The notes under the pieces were generated by a model. The model ran no database searches and had not been told where the DNA came from. It saw only the letters and a program-made list of their open reading frames with translations. A stretch of 64,000 bases of DNA from Entoloma clypeatum. Lineage: Eukaryota > Basidiomycota > Agaricomycetes > Agaricales > Entolomataceae. Below, one piece after another: positions 44,338 through 54,212 of this stretch. Every line of letters starts with the position of its first letter. Within the stretch, counting starts at the first letter, position 1. The position numbers were made by a program, and so were the translations under genes. The stretch covers positions 2,914,001 to 2,978,000 of the forward strand of contig OY751485.1 in the NCBI GenBank assembly GCA_963565915.1. Reading direction: 5' to 3'.

Positions 44338-45050
44338 TGTTAAGTAGGTGAAACGTCGGAGCTTCATCGGAGTCCACTGGAGGTCGGACATAGGACTGAG
44401 ACCGGAGCGGAACTCTGGAAATGCGGAGGAACGACAAAGGGGAGGGACGTGGCTTCAATGTATGTGTTGCGCCGCCGTTTGTTGGATAAGGTGTCCCAAT
44501 TTCAGGAGGTCGGAGGAGAGGTTGGAGGTGCGGAGGTCCTTGGAAAGATCTCGGTGAGAGACACGTTGACGTGGAAATGGTCGGACAACGTCGGAGTTGT
44601 GACTCGGACACAGTACTGAGCTTGTCGAAGGGTAACGATGGAGGAAGAGCAGTAGATGAGGATGTCGTCGGCGTATTGTACCACAGCGAGGATCTCTGGC
44701 ATGAACGGGGAGTAGAGGAGTGAACTTTGTTGATATTTGAACTGAGGAACTACAGGTATGGTACGAGCTTAAATACCTAAATGAGATTACTTTACGGAGA
44801 TGGTCGGAGTAGATCCGGAGTTGTGGCGTAAGTTGCCAGCGACTGTAACGAACATCAGAGATGTCGGTCAATGGACCATGCGGAAAAGGCGATGCATAAG
44901 TAAACGGGAATATAAATATGAAATGCATAAAAGCATGGAGTTATGAATATGAAATGCACAATGGCAACGTGCGGAGATGCGGAGGTAACGGATGTCCAGA
45001 ATGTCGGAGGAAGATCGGAGTGGATCGGAGATTCGGAGACAGATATAACA
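44338..45050 (-). repeat. Gypsy-2 LTR (3' LTR in element orientation)
   Basis: 713 bp, TGTTAAGTAGGTG at its left edge and ATATAACA at its right. By eye at least 12 TCGGA words lie on the plus strand (TCCGA in element sense). TATTTAAG on the minus strand near 44770 is a candidate promoter word. Confidence 0.93.
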
Positions 45051-45076
45051 GTATTCCCCTCTTAGGTCTGACACCC

Positions 45077-46045
45077 ATGGAAGACCGCGAGAAAATAAAC
45101 AAGGTCATGTGGTCTCTGTTATTTAACGGAGATGAGCGGCCCAAGGGTTTTCTTCCAGTTACCACCAACATGCCCCAAGACTCAAACACACAACCCGCGC
45201 GCTCCAGCGCCAACCTCGACGACTCCGAAGAGGAGCTCCTGCACCGTCTGGCACAGGTACACAAGGAGAAGGAGGAGGCGGAGGCAAGGAAGAAGGCAGA
45301 GGCTGAGAGGAGGGCGAGGGAGGCAGAGGCGAAGAAGAGGGCAGAGGTGGAGGCAAAGGCAGAGGCGGAGGTGGAAAAGAAGAGGGCGAAGAGCAGAGCG
45401 GAGGAGTCGGAGGTCCAGGGGGAGGCGTGTCAGGCCTGTGCGCAGGTGAAGGTGGAATGCAAGTGGGCGTTGTGAGTACCCACTTCTCCATTTTCTTTTC
45501 TTACTGACAATCTCCTTAGGCAGGGAACAGGCACTGCATGCCAGTGGTGCAAGGATGGCAAATGAGTATGCCTGAGGGCCGGCGAGACGCGGGCGAAGCG
45601 GAAGCGGGGAAGGACAGAGGAAGCCGTTGCGGAGGTCGCGGGCCCGAGCGGGGCGAAAAACTGCTGCGGCGCAGGGGTCGCGGAGGAGCTCCGGGGGCTC
45701 CGGGAGGCTCTGGAAGAGAGGGAGGAGCAGTCGGCGAGGGTCGGTTGGGCGCTGCTCCGGCAGCTACAAATTATGAACAACCACCTCGCCTACTGGAATT
45801 TCCTTCTGGAGGCGGCGGCTCCAGAGTCAGAGATGGAGGACGGTGAAGAGGAAGAAGGAGAGGAAGAGGATGGTGAAGAGGAAGAAGGAGAGGAAGAGGA
45901 CAAGGAAAAGGTCGAGGGGGAGGTCGAGGGGTTGGCAGACGGGGAGCTTGCGGAACTGCAAGCGGAGAAAGAGGAGGCGGAGGGAGAACCGGAGGAAGAG
46001 TCGGAGGATGATGGTCCGCCGGCCAAAAAGGCCAAAACCCAGTAG
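45077..46045 (+). pseudogene. Gypsy-2 antisense gene: coiled-coil Zn2Cys6 protein (2 exons, one stop)
   Basis: Antisense to Gypsy-2 pol, next to its 3' LTR. The ATG at 45077 opens MEDREKINKVMWSLLF. Exons 45077-45471 and 45520-46045, with a 48-nt GTGAGT...CTTAG intron, give 307 codons. A Lys/Glu/Ala coiled coil (LAQVHKEKEEAEARKKAEAE) precedes C-x2-C-x6-C (CQACAQVKVEC). The intron falls three residues plus two bases after the third Cys, the same place and phase as in Gypsy-1. The second half cluster is CQWCKDGK, TGA at 45563, then VC; spacing fits C-x2-C-x6-C if the stop replaces an Arg (CGA to TGA). The C-terminus has a helical segment (LREALEEREEQSARVGWALL), a long Glu tract and a basic end GPPAKKAKTQ. 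Confidence 0.7.
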
Positions 46046-46114
46046 CCCCTCCCCCCTCTAATTGTTTTTATTTTATTTTATTTTTATTTTGCAATATGAG
46101 TGTCTTGCACGGTT

Positions 46115-49100
46115 CTATAGGCATGATAAGGGGCCCGGTTTCTCTGGATACGTGGAGTGGAAATCCACGACTAAGTCCATCGCGTGTTTGAGTTCCATGG
46201 CAGGTAGCCAGGACTGTTCCTCATCAGTTTCTTCATAGCCTAGCCAACAGACTAGGTAGAGCAGTTTGCAAGAACGCCGACGATCCAGTTTGGTGTCAAG
46301 GATTTTGGCAATTTCATATTCCACTTCTCCTTCAATGTCGATCGGAGGAGGTGGAGTTACTGTCCGGTTCAGAATGTCGTTCAGAACAGATGGCTCCAGC
46401 ATGGAGATGTGGAAAACGGGGTGAACACCGCGTATGGTGTCTGGAAGTCGGAGGGTGTAAGAGTGTGTACCATTCCTGGCAAGGATGTCAAAGGGGCCAA
46501 GGTACTTTTCAGACAGCTTTTTGGAGGGTCGTGTAGTGCGGAAAAACTTAGCCTTCACAAAAGCTTGCTGTCCTACTTCGAGCGGAGGGGGCGGAGCACG
46601 CCGGAGATCGGCGGGGCCTTGATAACGTCGTTGAGCTTCTAGGATTGTAGATTTGAGTTCTTGGTGAAGCTCATCCAGGTCTACGATGAATTGTCGGACA
46701 CGGGCGGATGCGAGGTTGCGCTCCGGATGGACGGAGAGGTTCGGATGATAACCTTTATTGGCGAAGAAGGGTGAGATCCCGGTCATAGCACTCGGAGCAT
46801 TGTTGTACGCAAACTCCGCAAGCGGAAGTAGCTCGGACCAGTTGTCCTGCTGATAGTTGCAGAAGATGCGGAGGTACTGTTCCAAGGTTTGGTTGGTACG
46901 TTCGGTTTGACCGTCGCCTTCAGGATGGTAGCCAGAGGTGAAGTGCAGAGTCATGTTGAGGGCTTTTCCAAGGGAGCGGAAAAAGCGGGAGACAAACTCC
47001 GGGCCTCGGTCGGAGGTGACATGTTCCAATACTCCGTGCTTGGAGAACACATGCAGGATGAACAAGGTGGCTAGATCTTCAGAGGTGCAGTGGATCGTAG
47101 TCAGAACAAAAATGCTTTGTTTTGTCATTTGGTCAACAATAACAAGGATTGCGTCAAAACCGCCAGAGGTCAGAAGTGTCTCAATGAAGTCCATGGATAT
47201 GGAGTTCCACCGAAGGTTCGGAACTGGGAGTTGCTTCAGCATACCATAGGGCTTGTGGCATTGAGGTTTAGAGCACATGCAATGGTGCAGGATGTGCAGT
47301 ACTTTTTGACAAAGTCTCAAACACCAGGCCAAGTATAATCTTGTTGAATGAGACTAACTGTCTTGTTCTGTCCAGGGTGTCCGGAGAGAATATGGTCATG
47401 CTTGTTGCGGAGGGTGCGGAGCTGGAGGTTATCGGAGTCGGGGACATAAATGCAACCACTATGACGGAGGAAACCGTCAGAGTCTACGGACCAGTGCGGT
47501 TTGGGCTCCTTGAGATGGTTGGCATAGATTGGGTTGGATGGGAGTGAGTGGAGGATGTCGGAGTGCAACTGTTCAATGTCCATTATGACTGTGGCATGGA
47601 GAACAGGGGTGAACAACTCCGTAGCTCGGAGAGATGCAGACAGCTGTTCTTGGGAAAAGACTGGTCAGAAGTTGCTTGGGTTTACCGACGCATAGTCGCT
47701 ATTCCCCTCTTTGGGATAGACGTCCCATTGTCTAGTCAAAGAGTCCGGCTTGGTACTGAGACATCCGGGGCGGAAGCGAATCAAGAGATTGAACTGAGAG
47801 AGGAACTCGGACCACCGGGCCTGTTGGCAGGTGAGAACCTTTGTAGTGGCAAAGTACTCCAGGTTCTTGTGGTCCGTGACAACGTCGATCGGAGCAGCGG
47901 AGCCTTCAAGGTAATGTCACCATACCTTGAATGCTTCATGGATAGCAAGTAACTCCTTGTCGTGCATGTCGTAGTTGAGTTCCGGGGCGGTGAAGGTGTG
48001 GGAGTGGAACACTACTGGGTGTATCTCCTTGTCGGAGGTCCGGATGGACAAAATAGCACCAAGTGTGTAGTCGGAGGCATCCGTCTCGATGATAATAGGT
48101 CGATCAGGAATCCAATGAGTGAGGACCGGTGCTTTGGTAAAAGCGAGCTTCAACTCGTTGAACGCACTCCGTGTGGAGTTGGAGAAACGGAATGGAGTAC
48201 CCTTCTGGGTGAGTCGGGTGAGTGGAACAACAATGTCTGAATAACCGTGAATGAAACGTCAATAGAAATTCACGAATCCAAGGAAAGACTGTACGTCCTT
48301 CACTTTTTGAGGTTCGGGCCACTCTTGGATGGTCTTCACCTTGGTTTCGGACATGCGGAGACTGGAGGGAGAAAGGATGAAACCAAGATATTCGACTGTG
48401 TCAACAGAAAATTCGCACTTGTCGGAGCAGACATAAAGTCTGTTCTTGCGGAGACGTCGGAGAACTTCCTTGACATCGTCGGGGTGCTTGGCGGGGTCGT
48501 CGGAGTAAATGAGAATGTCATCGAGGTAGACCACCACTGTAACATTGAGGGGGTCACTGAAGATATCATTCACAAATCGCTGAAAAGCGGCAGGGGCGTT
48601 GGATAGTCCAAAAGGCATAACAAGCCATTCAAACGATCCGTAACGAGTGCGGAAAGCGGTTTTCCATTCATCTCCGTCGGCAATACGGACAAGATGATAT
48701 GCATGTCGGAGATCAAGAGTGGTATAAACACGTGCTTTTCCGGCAGTGGAAAGGAGGTCGGAGATGAGTGGAAGAGGGTATCGATCCTTCTTGGTAACTT
48801 TGTTCAGGCCCCGATAGTCGACGCACAGGCGGAGGGAACCGTCCTTCTTTCGGACAAAGAGGACCAGAGTGCCATGCGGAGAGCGAGAGGGGCGAATGAA
48901 ACCAATGGCCAAATGTTCGTCTATGAAGTTTCGCAGGGCAGATAGTTCGGATTGTGAAATGGAGTACATAGGGCCAATAGGGGGAGTCGATCCGTCTTCT
49001 AACTCGATGCGGAGGTCATACAGACGATGCGGAGCGAGGGTGTCTGCTTTTGTCTTGCTAAAAACATCGGCAAAATCGTGATATTCCTCTGGGATATGGG

Positions 49101-49840
49101 AGAGGTCCGGAGGTTCCTCGGACATGGAAGCGGATTGGGCGGAGATCGTGTGGTTGGAGAGGTGAATTCGGAAAGATTGGGCACCTGGAAGTTTGCAAGC
49201 GCGCACAAATGCGGCTGCATTTATCAATGCAATATTCGGGACAACGTCCGGAGTAGCAGCGGGTGTGCCGGAGTCGGAGGTCAGAGTATCGGGAGAGGTC
49301 TGCGGAGGTAGCGGAGCTGACCTGGCAGAAGACGTCAAGGTCAGAGACTCCTTCAAGAGCTGTGGACGGAAAGTAATACTGCCCAATACCCAGTCAATCA
49401 TAGGATTGTAGCGGGTGAGCCAGTTGTATCCAAGAACCATAGAACAGGAGGAATCGAGCGGAGTCACATAGGCTGTAATTCACCGGAGGAAAAGTATACA
49501 GGGAGATCAACTGCCTGAGTAATGACAAGTTGGACGTTCCGTCAAATAATTTAAGTTTGATCGGAGGTCTGGAGGTGAAAGGGAGTTTATAGGATGAAGC
49601 ATAACGGGAGTCAATAAAACAATGAGTAGAGCCGGAGTCCACAAGGGTGGCTATCGGAGAAGAATCGGAGACAAGCGGAGATGTAAGTTGGACACAGAGG
49701 GAATTGGGATCGGAAAGAGCGGAAGCGTTGAGTAGAGCAGTAGTACGGATGGGTTCAACACAGTCCTCAGGCCGTACAGAGTCCTGTGGACTGCCTGCTA
49801 ATTTTTTGTTTCGTCCGTGGTCTTGGCTTGGGCAGCACAC
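46115..49840 (-). pseudogene. Gypsy-2 pol: protease, RT, RNase H, integrase, chromodomain, with breaks
   Basis: Minus strand from about 49840. Protease has TLVDSGSTHCFIDSRYAS, with a frame change near 49470-49510. RT is long and open at 49467-48259 with the active site VVYLDDILIYSDD intact, ending in a stop after LGFVNFY. RNase H fragments include IIETDASDYTLGAILS. Integrase and chromodomain are open at 47332-46115: SISMDFIETLLTS, TSDRGPEFVSRFFRSL, HPEGDGQTERTNQTLEQYL, KLLYLVCWLGYEETDEEQSWLP. TGA stops after NFY, after EAFKVW, near NPSNF and after TWPGV mostly stand where Arg codons are expected. The element cannot make full Pol but has a better preserved RT than Gypsy-1. Confidence 0.9.
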
Positions 49841-50955
49841 ACCTTAGCCTTAGAGGTGGAGGACGAAGACTTCAGGCAATCTTTCGCAATGTGTCCAGCT
49901 TTGCCACAAAACATACAGAGGTTGTTGTCAAAATGGTGTTTGCGTTCCTCTGCAGTTAGCTTTCCGTCTTTTCCGAGTTTGTCGGAGATGTCGGACTTGG
50001 GAGCGGAGGAAGGCTTCGACTGTTTGCCCTGGTTCTGTGTCTGCGGTTTGGCTTTGGAGTTTTTATCGGAGTTTGCGGAGGGGGTTTTAGCTTCGGATTT
50101 GTTGGATTTGGATGCGGACTTGTCAGAGCGGGATTTCTCGCGATGACGTTCCCAGTGGCAAGCATCAATAGTCTGTGCTAGCTCCCTAAGTGCTGGTAAC
50201 GTGCTTGGCTTTGCTTGAGTCCCAAGGACATCTTTAATCCGCTCTGCCAACCTGGAGTAGTACCGGTGATGCAGGGCGGAGCTGTCCCAGTGCGTTTTGG
50301 CAGCAAGGCGTGTGAACTCGATATTATACTTGAGAATATGTTGATTTTCGCGCATTTTGAGATTGTCCAGAGAGTCGGCAGCATCCGCAACAGGGTCAAT
50401 GACCCCAAATTCCATGCGGAGTGTGCGGAGGAATGCGGACCAATCTTCATACCAGTCCGGGGGGTTGTCCGGGTCCGGTTCGATGATGAAATGCTCGAAA
50501 TAATCGAGAGCTGTGCCTCGGAGGAAAGAGATGGCAAGAGTGATTTTGGCAGAGTCATCGTCATACTCAGAGTTGTCACAGAAGAACAATGTGCATTGGA
50601 GGATGAACTGGTTCAGTTTCCGAGGATCAGAACCGTCAAAGGTGTCCGGATCCTTAGCCTTTTTGTGATGCTTGTGACCTTTGCTGTGTTTGAGTTCATT
50701 GGTCATTAAGAGGAAAGCATCCGCAAGGGCTTGTGGGCCGAAAATATTCTGAGGAGATGGGGATGTGGATTCTATGGGGGAAGTGGGGATCGGAATATTA
50801 TGCGGAGGTGTGATGGGCCGAAAACCCGGAGGTGTCGGAGTAGTGGGGGTTACGGGGGATAGTTCTGTTAAACGTTGTTCAACATTTTGTAGAACTTGCT
50901 GCCTAGAAGTGCCAGCTTCTGCGGCTTTTGCTGTCTTGGTGTTTCGGAGTGCCAT
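49798..50955 (-). CDS. Gypsy-2 gag, intact, 385 aa with CCHC knuckle
   Basis: The ATG at 50955 opens MALRNTKTAKAAEAGTSRQQ. The gag core (KDPDTFDGSDPRKLNQFIL, ISFLRGTALDYFEHFI, HRYYSRLAERIKDVLG) is followed by a Lys/Ser-rich linker. A single CCHC zinc knuckle CMFCGKAGHIAKDC then binds the element RNA. It overlaps the start of the protease frame by about 40 bp, as usual for frameshifted Gag-Pol. This is the complete form of the gag that is frameshifted in Gypsy-1. Confidence 0.9.
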   Translation of the reverse strand: MALRNTKTAKAAEAGTSRQQVLQNVEQRLTELSPVTPTTPTPPGFRPITPPHNIPIPTSPIESTSPSPQNIFGPQALADAFLLMTNELKHSKGHKHHKKAKDPDTFDGSDPRKLNQFILQCTLFFCDNSEYDDDSAKITLAISFLRGTALDYFEHFIIEPDPDNPPDWYEDWSAFLRTLRMEFGVIDPVADAADSLDNLKMRENQHILKYNIEFTRLAAKTHWDSSALHHRYYSRLAERIKDVLGTQAKPSTLPALRELAQTIDACHWERHREKSRSDKSASKSNKSEAKTPSANSDKNSKAKPQTQNQGKQSKPSSAPKSDISDKLGKDGKLTAEERKHHFDNNLCMFCGKAGHIAKDCLKSSSSTSKAKVCAAQAKTTDETKN

Positions 50956-50995
50956 GACTAGCAGGAATCCAAAAACGGTTTGAGTTCGAATATAC

Positions 50996-51707
50996 TGTTA
51001 AGTAGGTGAAACGTCGGAGCTTCGTCGGAGTCCGTCGGAGGTTGGACGTAGGACTGAGACCGGAGTGGAACTCCAGAAATGCGGAGGAACAACGAAGGGG
51101 AGGGACGTGGCTTCAATGTATGTGTTGCGCCGCCGTTTGTTGGATAAGGTGTCCCAATTTCAAGAGGTCGGAGGAGAGGTCGGAGGTGCGGAGGTCCTCA
51201 GAGAGATCTCGGTGAGAGACACGTTGACGTGGAAGTGGTCAGACGACATCGGAGTTGTGACTCGGACACAGTACTGAGCTTGTCGAAGGGTAACGATGGA
51301 GGAAGAGCAGTAGATGAGGATATCGTCGGTGTATTGTACCACGGCGAGGATCTCTGGCATGAACAGGAAGGTAGGAGTGAACTTTGTTGATATTTGAACT
51401 GAGGAACTACAGGTATGGTACGAGCTTAAATACCTAAATGAGATTACTTTACGGAGATGGTCAGAGTAGATCCGGAGTTGTGGCGTAAGTTGCCAGCGAC
51501 TGTAACGAACATCAGAGATGTCGGTCAATGGACCATGCGGAAAAGGCGATGCATAAGTAAACGGGAATATGAATATGAAATGCATAAAAGCATGGAGTTA
51601 TGAATATGAAATGCACAATGGCAACGTGCGGAGATGTGGAGGTAATGGATGTCCGGAATGTCGGAGGACGATCGGAGTGGATTGGAGATTTGGAGATGGA
51701 TATAACA
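50996..51707 (-). repeat. Gypsy-2 LTR (5' LTR in element orientation)
   Basis: 712 bp, same ends as 44338-45050, with many single-base differences, often CG versus CA or TG. The internal side (50976-50995) reads GTATATTCGAACTCAAACCG on the minus strand, the candidate primer-binding region. Gypsy-1 has a similar GTATATTCAAACTG just after its 5' LTR. Confidence 0.93.
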
Positions 51708-52400
51708 CCACCACTAGTGCTGTAGACAGCTGGCGCAAACTTCACTCCGCCCCCGAGTTCCGTGGTCGCTCCTTCCTTTCCCTCCACACCAGAGATAAAG
51801 AGAAAGTATTTCAACTGGACCATGTCAAAGGTGGACCTTGGCTCAATTCCTGGGCAGGCAACAACAATGCACTGTTCGCTCGCCTCACCCATGCCACCCT
51901 GGGCCACGCCCCCATCAGCGCCTACAGACAATGCTTCAAACATCCGGGCCCATTCATGTGCGCCTGTGACAATGACACTCTCGAGACAGTCGACCACCTC
52001 CACAAATGTCCTCTCTTTGATAGAGATGACGCCTCCAACAAAAGGTACAACATCGGCAATTTCCTGGGGATGCTCACAAACCATCCCGTGTTATTCACCT
52101 TTCCCCCGCCCTAACTTATTGGGTGAGCTTCAGTGTTATGTTTTCTTTCTTTCATGGTCTCTGCCTACAGGCGTATGTAGTTTATATACGGGGTCTGTTC
52201 TTGTGGACTTGATCCATGGGCGGACCCCACTCTCGGATACTTACATATTTCCATCCACACATGTGCCGTGACCACAGGGCATTACTATCCAATACTCTTT
52301 GTATGTAGTTCTCGATAAATTTGTAACTTAGTGTACAGGTCCGGACTGCGATCAGGCACCGGAATATAAATTGAGGTTTGAAAAAAAAAAAAAAAAAAAA
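51708..52400 (+). mobile_element. LINE 3' fragment with 20-A tail
   Basis: It starts inside ORF2 at the point equivalent to about 43722, runs through the RNase H/Cys tail (TSAVDSWRKLHSAPEFRGRS to FTFPPP at 52114) and the shared 3' tail, and ends in 20 A. About 615 bp of LINE sequence at its start is also present left of Gypsy-2 at 43722-44337, so it is a second copy, not the continuation of element 3. Confidence 0.88.
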
Positions 52401-52549
52401 CCAACACATCCCAGGGAAAGGTCGCTGGTTTGAATCCGGCTGATCCCAACACCTGGTAAGTCTATCATGGGAGTGTCTCCTATGATAGCACAAAGTTGGG
52501 GGTGCGCGGAGTAGTCATGTGTTGTTACATAATATCACATCACATTACC
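52401..52549 (+). repeat. tRNA-related scrap (possible SINE piece)
   Basis: Near 52420-52445, GCTGG-TTTGAAT-CCGGC can fold as a T arm with the B-box-like GGTTTGAATCC. An imperfect hairpin ATCATGGGAG/CTCCTATGAT follows at about 52463-52483. No matching 5' tRNA half precedes it, only the LINE A tail. A truncated tRNA-derived SINE or a displaced tRNA remnant are both possible. Confidence 0.4.
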
Positions 52550-54188
52550 CATTTCCTCTAACCACCACCATCAATTGTTAGGCGCCTGCACTTTTTGTCG
52601 ATCTGTGCTGGTTGTAGTAGCACAGTAGCATCCAACACATCCTCTGTGCAGGTCTGGGTCTCTGACCCTGCGTTGATACTATGATCTTGACTTTCATGCC
52701 TCACAAGAAATCCAAGCAGCAGAATGCACCCCATGTGTCCGTTCCTGGCGCTCCCTCCTACAATGTCGGTTTTCTTTCAGATGACCACATCCTCCACAAG
52801 TATCTGGCTAGTCCTCTCCTTGCTGATGACACTGCCGAGAACTTTGAGTTCCTCAATGAGCTCGATCAGTGCCTCTCACGTCAACGGTCCCTGTACCTTT
52901 TTCGAAACCCATGCCTCAATTTTCCTGAGCTCACCCCTCAGTTCAAAGAGCGCATTACTTTCTTTCTACGCTTGCTCACACATTACGTTGATGAAGGATC
53001 AAGGTTCAACAAGGCTTCCCAAATGCCTGTCCCTCCCCTCCCACCAGCTCCGGCTGCCCGACAGTCCTGCTCAATGCAGACTATCCTTCCCACACACAAG
53101 GCACGTTCCTCGCAAACACCTCATGCCCCCACGCCTCTGCAGCAGCCCAGACCTCAGGTCCAGACCCGCTACAAGTGCCCACCCTTTTCTCCGTGCCTTC
53201 CCAGCCACCGCCTCGTGCTTGCGCTTCTGTGGCAGTCCAGGCCTCAGCCCTAGACCCACAAACGCCCACACCTCTAGCGCCCTCCCCACCGCCTTCCTCT
53301 CCCACACGCTCCTATGCCTCTGTGGCTTCCACCTCTCCTGCACCCTCTCGTGCCCCCTCTCTCCTCCCTGGCCCTGTCCTGAAAGAGCCTTCAGTGGCTC
53401 CTCCGTCAGTTCACGAACAGTGACCCCCTCCCTCTGGCAAGAGACATCATCAGTCTCCACCCAGATCGCCCCACCCCCTGCCATCCAAACCGGCACCTGT
53501 CCCCTGCTCATCAAGACCCTTGAGTCCTGAGCCCCCTCATGCGTCTGCCCCCAAATTTGGCAGCCCACCTCCCCCTCCCCAGAAGGCTTTCTCCTCTTTG
53601 CTTCCACCTTTCCCCCCAGAGTGCACTCTCCATACCCTCCCTCTCCCCCTTTCTTCCCCTATATGGGACCCCTGCCAGGATTGCCACTACCACGGCCCTC
53701 CTACCTCCCCAGTTCTTGAAGAACTTCAACCCAAAGGCTGGGCCTCAACCCGTCCCCTCTGTTCCTGCTCATCTGGCCTGTCCAAGGTCACGCTCCCACT
53801 GATCTGATGGGCTGCCGATGGGATCCCAACAATTATGTGGCAAATGTTCTTGTCCCCTTCTGTCTGAAGTCTCTTTCACATATAAGGAATGGTCTAACAA
53901 CCCCATATGTCTCTCTTTCTGGTTTTTCATTTTGTTCTACTTTTCTATATACAACACATCACCTACAACACGCTGTCTCAATATCCTTTCATGGACATTT
54001 CAGTGTCCATCTCTATCCTTACTTATCGGATATGCACATAGGCCGTCCCCAGAGGGCCTTACTCTACCATGCTACTCATACTGCGGTCCCTGCTTAGCAG
54101 TAGTAGTTACCCCTTGTACCTAGTACAGACCGGACTGTGATTGGGCGCTGGTATATAAATTGAGGTTGAAAAAAAAAAAAAAAAAAAA
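52550..54188 (+). mobile_element. Non-autonomous half-LINE (element 4)
   Basis: It has the same leader (TTCCTCTAACCACCACCATC, 52553 on), same style of ORF and same 3' tail as element 2, ending in about 18 A. ATGCACAACC follows the A tail at 54189-54198, the same target word as elements 1 and 2. Its ORF opens near 52696 (PHKKSKQQNAPHVSVPGAP) and is shifted near 53130 relative to element 2. Confidence 0.8.
52696..53253 (+). pseudogene. Half-LINE ORF of element 4, frameshifted
   Basis: The N-terminal segment (LHKYLASPLLADDTAENFEF, FPELTPQFKERITFFLRLL) parallels element 2, so this globular part of about 90 residues is conserved in both. A frame change near 53130 moves the Pro/Ser-rich tail into another frame (continues to about 53423 as SVPSQPPPRACASVAVQASA). 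Function unknown; not obviously related to the full LINE's ORF1. Confidence 0.6.
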
Positions 54189-54212
54189 ATGCACAACCAA
54201 CAGCATCACATG

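Larger units (their letters stand above)
44338..51707 (-). mobile_element. Gypsy-2, chromodomain LTR retrotransposon, minus strand
   Basis: LTRs of about 713 and 712 bp (44338-45050 and 50996-51707) flank a minus-strand gag-pol and a plus-strand antisense gene. The polypurine tract is next to the LTR at 45051-45065. It is clearly related to Gypsy-1 across gag, RT, integrase and chromodomain but diverged. The flanks do not form a target-site duplication (CATAT on the left, CCACC on the right), and both flanks are LINE sequence from different positions, so recombination is likely. Confidence 0.92.

Noticed and set aside
45159..46035. Minus-strand Ser/Pro frames opposite the Gypsy-2 antisense gene
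   Set aside because: Low-complexity reverse of the Glu/Lys-rich coiled coil and Glu tract; the plus-strand frame has the intron, the Cys cluster and the match to Gypsy-1.
52401..52460. Functional tRNA gene
   Set aside because: Only a T arm is recognisable; there is no acceptor stem, D arm or anticodon arm.
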